Shown: piece by piece, positions 59,395 to 64,000 of the stretch
Layout: each line of letters opens with the position of its first letter
Position numbering within the stretch: the stretch's first letter is position 1
From: Talpa occidentalis
Lineage: Eukaryota; Chordata; Mammalia; Eulipotyphla; Talpidae
Direction of reading: 5' to 3'
Length of the DNA stretch: 64,000 nt
Assembly: GCF_014898055.3 (NCBI RefSeq)
Contig: NW_023604861.1
Coordinates: 101,744,083-101,808,082 of the forward strand
Made by a program: the position numbers and the translations under genes
Notes under the pieces: generated by a model
What the model was told of the DNA's origin: nothing
Seen by the model: the letters and a program-made list of their open reading frames with translations, nothing else
Database searches by the model: none

Positions 59395-59649
59395 ATATTA
59401 TTACAGTAGTTACTGAAGTAAAACAAGACACCAATCCCCCCCTCAAAAAGCAAGATCCCTGGTCAATTTCACAGGTGAGTTCTATCACTGAAACTTTCAT
59501 GACGAATAACATCAATATTTTAATTGTTTCAGAGCTGGTTTTTTAAAAAAGGCAAGGAGGGAGTTTCAAAATTATTCCTAAAGAGACCAAATATGGTATT
59601 AAAAACAACAGAATCCTACAGGCCAATTTCACTTAATAGTATTAATTTA
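59395..59649 (+). mobile_element. L1 ORF2 fragment in RNF149 intron 1
   Basis: Sense ORF2-like text (GTGAGTTCTATCACTGAAAC; ACAGAATCCTACAGGCCAAT then TTCACTTAATAG), decayed. Confidence 0.6.
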
Positions 59650-59926
59650 GGGGCCTCCCTGGTGGCGCAAGGGATTAAGCCTCATCACTTTCAAGTGATT
59701 GAAAGTCACAGTAGCATGAGTTAGATCCCTGGCCAGGGAGTGCTACCCACAAGGCGCAGCAGACCTCTCCTGTATCGCCTGCTACTCCCCTCAGCAGTGT
59801 ATTTCGGTCAATCCACCTGTTCTGCTCTCCACTCTCTCTGGTGAATCCTCTCATTCCTCCCGCACCTCTGGCCTACACCACAACTCTTGTATGAATAAAG
59901 AAAATAAATCTTAAAAAAAAAAATGT
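59650..59926 (+). mobile_element. tRNA-derived SINE (older subfamily) in RNF149 intron 1
   Basis: GGGGCCTCCCTGGTGGCGCA head and AAATAAATCTTAAAAAAAAA tail; short flanking GTATTAAT repeats. Another SINE follows within 30 bases. Confidence 0.88.
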
Positions 59927-59955
59927 ATTAATACATAATAACGAAAGCCTGCCTG

Positions 59956-60211
59956 GGCCTCCCCAGTGGCGCAGTAGTTGAGCGCTGGGCTGCAAAGCTG
60001 TCCGCAGCCTCTGCAGCGCCGGTTCAATCCCCGGCCCTTGGGCAAGGGTCCCACATGGCGCGCAGACCTCTCCTGCCGCCAGCTGCTCCCCTCAGCAGTG
60101 TGTTTCGTCAGTCTGCCTGCTCTGCTCCCCTCTGGCTCTGGTGAATTTTCTCACCTTCCCGCACTTCTGACTGTACCCAGTGCTTGTATAAATAAATAAA
60201 TAAATAAATAA
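59956..60211 (+). mobile_element. tRNA-derived SINE (younger subfamily) in RNF149 intron 1
   Basis: GGCCTCCCCAGTGGCGCAGT head and an (AAAT)n tail. 19-bp target duplication AATAA(C/T)GAAAGCCTGCCTG at 59937-59955 and 60212-60230. The body lacks about 20 bases relative to other young copies. Confidence 0.93.
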
Positions 60212-60559
60212 AATAATGAAAGCCTGCCTGTCTAAGGCAATCTAAGAATTTCTGCTCTGATCACTATATTTAACATTGTTCTGAAGGCAGGAGCTGACAG
60301 AAGACAAAAAATAGTGATAGAAGCAGCAAAATAATTTCTATGAATCTGTCCAAATTAATGCAACACCCATAAATATCTAGAATCTTTAAAACCTTAAATA
60401 TGTCCATGGGAAACTGATCAGAACAGGCAAAGTAGAAAAGTCCACAAATTAGACCCACACACATAAAATAGTTTAGTATATGATAAAAGACGAATTTCGA
60501 AGCAACAATGTAAAATGGACTTAAAATAGTGTGTGGATAACTGGGTGTCATCTGAGGGA

Positions 60560-61440
60560 AATAAAGCTTCAGCCTTCCTTATAACTTTTGTCAAAATAAA
60601 TTCCAACTAAGTCAAAGTTTAAATATATTAAAAAAGAGAACAAGAAACATGGAAATTTTAATGTATATAATACTGGAGGAAAACTACGTCAGATTCCATT
60701 TTTTAAAAAAAGAAAAAAAAAAAAGAATTTTGACTAACCAGAAAAACCCAAAATTTCTGCATGGTTTAATGAGAGCAGAAACAAGATCAAAAGTACTTAT
60801 GACCAACTGGGGGGAAATGTAGATAATATAGCAAAGACCAAAACTAATTTCCTGTAATAAAAAGGCAACAGGAAAGCAAAGGAAATGAAGCTAATTCATA
60901 AAAGAGTAGTTTCAGTGAGCTGTAACTCACATGCAATTAAACACCCTTAGTGTACAATTCAGTGCTTTTGGGTATATTCACAAAGACCGTGTACATCATT
61001 ACCATTATCTAATTCTATGGCATGTAATAGTCCCCCTCCCCTATCCCCCCAAAAAACTCAGTACACCTTAGCAGTCATTTCCCAACAAAGGGATTTTCCA
61101 TATATGAGAAGTCATAGTATATAGGAAAACATTTTACCAATACAACTAGCAAAGATCAGAAAGTGAAACAATACACTGGGGAGAGTAAGCACAAATCTGC
61201 ACTCTTGTATACTACTGGGGGGAATTATTACAATCTAATAAGGGAGATGTTGGCTGTCAATTTTTTTAAAAATGCACAAGTTTCTTTGACCCATGAATTC
61301 AGGTCCAGGAATTTAACTGAAAAAATACACTACACGTATGCGCAAGATAAGATCTCTCTAAAGATATTTATTGCCAATATTTTTTCTAAGATTTTGCTAT
61401 CACAATCTAAATGTATACCAATAATAAAAGCTACATAAAT
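60560..61440. mobile_element. L1 fragments in RNF149 intron 1
   Basis: Sense ORF2-like pieces around 60590-60900, an antisense 3' UTR piece (TGTAACTCACATGCAATTAA, TCTAATTCTATGGCATG) at 60905-61030, and a sense 3' piece at 61090-61440 (GCACTCTTGTATACTACTGG). Boundaries are approximate. Confidence 0.55.
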
Positions 61441-61686
61441 GACAATATGTAGACAGAGACAGCAACTGTGTTGGCATTGTAGCACTGCTAGAACTCAAAA
61501 CAGAAGAGAAAAAAAGCAACATATTAAATTGTGTGTCCAAAAAAAAAATCTGTAAGGCTTAAAAACCTAGACTATTTCAGGAAGGCTGCTCTAGGGACTG
61601 GGGACACTGGCTGCCTCTAGAGAGAGAAGTCAGGCACAGCAGAACTGTACCATGTGTACACATTATCTATTCAAAAAATAATTGTA

Positions 61687-61960
61687 GGGGCCTCTCTGGT
61701 GGCGCAGCGGTTAAGCGCAGGGTTGCAAAGCTGCCCGCAGCCTCTGCAGCACCGGTTCGATCCCCGGCTGCTCTCAGGCCACCGGAGGAGAGTCCCACAT
61801 GGTGCGCAGACCTCTCCTGCCGCCCGCTGCTCCCCCAAGTATAGTTCAGTGCTTCTGCCTGCTCTGCTCCCCACTCTGGCTCTGGTGAATTCTCTCACCC
61901 TCCCGCGCTTCTGACTACCCCCAGTGCTTGTATAAATAAATAAATAAATCTTAAAAAAAA
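61687..61960 (+). mobile_element. tRNA-derived SINE (younger subfamily) in RNF149 intron 1
   Basis: GGGGCCTCTCTGGTGGCGCA head, AATAAATAAATCTTAAAAAA tail. The target duplication is unclear. Confidence 0.9.
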
Positions 61961-62335
61961 TGTAAAAATACAGATAAGGAATGCTCTCTGGTACTACACA
62001 GAAACCACATATTATAACACACTGATTGCGTAGAGAAATTTTACCCATAGCAAGTCTGCTGTGGCTCTCAGCCATGGGTATTTAGTTACTGAAACACCAG
62101 ATGAGCACCCTTCTAAGGTGGCTCCTGTGCGGAAGCCAATCCTATTACCTGGGCCTCTAAGGGTCACTAGCAAGAAGTGTAGTTCCCTTGGCACTCACCC
62201 AATCTACCAAGTCACCACCAGGGAGAGAGACACTATTTAAGGAGTAAGGCATTTCCTGCTTTCAGGAAAATAAACATCTAGTAGCTAAGTAAGACAAGCA
62301 AAGAAATGACTCTAATAGTTGTATCGCTTACTTTT

Positions 62336-62686
62336 TTTAAAGGATTTATTTGATTTATTTATATATACAAGAGTTGGAGTGTAGGCCAGAGGTGTGAGGG
62401 GAGGGGGGTGTTTATTTTATTTATTTATGCATACAAGAGCTGGGGTGTAGGCCAGAGGTGGGGGAGAGGGGGGGATGAGAGGATTCACCAGAGACAGAGT
62501 GGGAGCAGAACAGATGGACTGACTGAAATAGACTGCAGAGGAGAGCAGAGGGGAGCAGCGGGCAAGACAGATGAGGTCTGCTGTGCCATGTGGGTCAGCG
62601 TCCTTGCTGGGGATCAAACTTGTGCTGCAGTGGCTGCTGATAGCTTCATAGTGCTGAGACTTATCCCCTATGCCATCAAAGAGGCC
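62336..62686 (-). mobile_element. Composite tRNA-derived SINE (tail region duplicated) in RNF149 intron 1
   Basis: The reversed 3' part of the SINE occurs twice: 62346-62405 and again 62411-62465, each with an ATTTATTTAT(A/G)(T/C)ATACAAGAG start and TGTAGGCCAGAGGTG. A single complete body ending AAAGAGGCCC follows. This is either one SINE inserted into another's tail or a local duplication of about 65 bases. Confidence 0.85.
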
Positions 62687-63169
62687 CTGTACTGCTTATA
62701 ATTATATGGCACTTCATAAGCTGAAAGTCTTAATAAACCTCCTTTTGTAGAAAATGTTGAGCACATACTAAAGTAGAAAGAGTGGTATGAACCCATGTAC
62801 CCATTTCAGTTAAAAGCTTTTATATAGAAAGCAAAACTGTTTCTATGCTGTGGTTACAGCCACACACAATTTCTGGGACTGATCTGTAGAGATAAATACA
62901 GATACTATCTACACATATATTCGTGTCTGTGTGTGTGTGCACATGCACGTATCTAAATATACCTGTGTGTAATAAATGGGAAAAACAACTTTGAAGCACA
63001 TTTTCACATTTACATCTCACTTGAAGCTGAAGAGGCAGCAATTTCATCTACTGAAGGCTGAGAAATCTTTAGAGAGCGGCTCAATGTCATATACCTTCTG
63101 AGAAACAAGCTTCTCAGATCTGAAGACCCAGCTCCAGCCTACTGTCCTTGCCTTGGCCCTTCCTTGTTC

Positions 63170-63280
63170 TGGGGGTGACAGGCTCCAGAGCCTCAGAGAC
63201 TGGGTTCAAATCTCACATCACTATCTGGGTCCTCTCTGAGAATATTTCTTCAGCTATAAAATAGGGATGAGAATTTTTCT
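63170..63280 (+). repeat. MIR fragment in RNF149 intron 1
   Basis: CCAGAGCCTCAGAGACTGGG then TTCAAATCTCACATCAC and CAGCTATAAAATAGGGATGA match the MIR order. Confidence 0.65.
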
Positions 63281-63533
63281 ATTTTGGATGGTTACTTATT
63301 TAGCAAGAAAGTAGAATATGACAAAAAGTGGGAGAAATGAAGTGACAATTTTTGTCTTGGGTGAAAGGGAACTTTTCCCTCTTGAGCTACATCTTGATGG
63401 GCAGGAAAAGTTTACCAAGCAAAGGAAGGGAGGCTTCCTAAGCTGTGAAACCATCATAAAAATACATTTGGGATGATAACTGGTCCAATTTGGTTAGTGA
63501 CTAAAATGCTTGTAAAGGGATCTTTATTTCTTT

Positions 63534-63853
63534 CTTTCTTTTTTTTTTTTATAGAGGCATGCTTTATTTATTTGTTTGCTGGTTTGTTTGTTTTGTTTTT
63601 GTTTATACATGCACTGGGTACAGTCAGAAGCGCAGGAGGGTGAGAGAATTCACCAGAGCCAGAGCGGGGAGCAGAGCAGGCAGAAGGACTGAAGTACACT
63701 GCTGAGGGGAGCAGCGGGCGGCAGGAGAGGTCTGCGCGCCATGTGGGACCCTCCTCCGGTGGCCGGGGAGCAGCCGGGGATCGAACCGGCGCCACAGAGG
63801 CCGCGGGCAGCTTCGCAACCCAGCGCTCAACCACTGCGCCACCGGGGAGGCCC
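63534..63853 (-). mobile_element. tRNA-derived SINE (younger subfamily) in RNF149 intron 1
   Basis: Long T-rich start with ATAGAGGCATGCTTTATTTA, near-consensus GC-rich body, CACCGGGGAGGCCC end. 17-bp target duplication GGGATCTTTATTTCTTT at 63517-63533 and 63854-63870. Confidence 0.94.
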
Positions 63854-64000
63854 GGGATCTTTATTTCTTTACACCAATGCCTTACATAGAAGCTAGCACA
63901 TAATAAGTATTTGTTGAATAAATTAATAAATTCATGAGACTGGAAGATAAAATGAAATTAGAGGTTCTTAAATGTTTCATCTTAAGGAGGTGGGAGAGGG

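Noticed and set aside
63568..63842. Repeated short proteins of the type RSCPQPL...RRVPHGAQTSPA seen at many places
   Set aside because: These are translations of the tRNA-derived SINE in different frames, not a gene family.
59230..64000. RNF149 exon 1 (signal peptide and PA domain)
   Set aside because: No frame on the minus strand matches the expected PA-domain sequence before GTGNIVV; the region is intron 1 filled with repeats, so exon 1 lies beyond the window.

Overview
This is a nuclear genome window from a placental mammal. It has spliced vertebrate genes with GT-AG introns, one CpG-island promoter, and heavy loads of L1, MIR, LTR and tRNA-derived SINE repeats. About 25 copies belong to one tRNA-derived SINE with two visible subfamilies. 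This SINE is neither Alu, the carnivore CAN element, the ruminant or cetacean elements, nor the horse ERE. From memory it best fits the Rhin-1 type SINE of horseshoe and Old World leaf-nosed bats, so my guess is a rhinolophoid bat. That is an inference of moderate-to-low confidence; placental mammal is certain.

Bases 1-31,150 are intergenic and I find no functional protein gene there. The region holds several antisense L1 fragments broken by later insertions, and a pair of about 570 bp direct repeats with LTR features at 5,995-8,689. It also has a TIR-bearing DNA transposon, a truncated RPS27A retrocopy (22.6-23.0 kb), a tRNA-Glu-like relic and many SINEs.

Bases 31,190-43,570 carry CNOT11 (CCR4-NOT complex subunit 11) on the + strand. 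It has a CpG-island promoter, 7 coding exons encoding a 513-residue protein, and a 3' UTR ending near the AATAAA at 43,542. All exon junctions keep the reading frame.

Bases about 44,670 to beyond 64,000 carry RNF149 on the - strand, convergent with CNOT11. The window holds six coding exons (numbered 2-7 here): the end of the protease-associated domain, the transmembrane segment, a complete C3H2C3 RING-H2 finger and the C-terminal tail. The first exon, with signal peptide and most of the PA domain, lies past the right edge. About 2.2 kb downstream of the RNF149 stop, on the same strand, is a box C/D snoRNA recognised as SNORD89, with a nearly perfect terminal stem. A perfect 12-bp hairpin and a partial C/D-like motif copy lie next to it.

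The two genes form a tail-to-tail pair: CNOT11 acts in cytoplasmic mRNA deadenylation, RNF149 is a membrane E3 ubiquitin ligase. I found no evidence for an undescribed gene system. The most notable features are the snoRNA neighbourhood, SINEs very close to CNOT11 splice sites, and nested repeat structures that give a relative insertion history.
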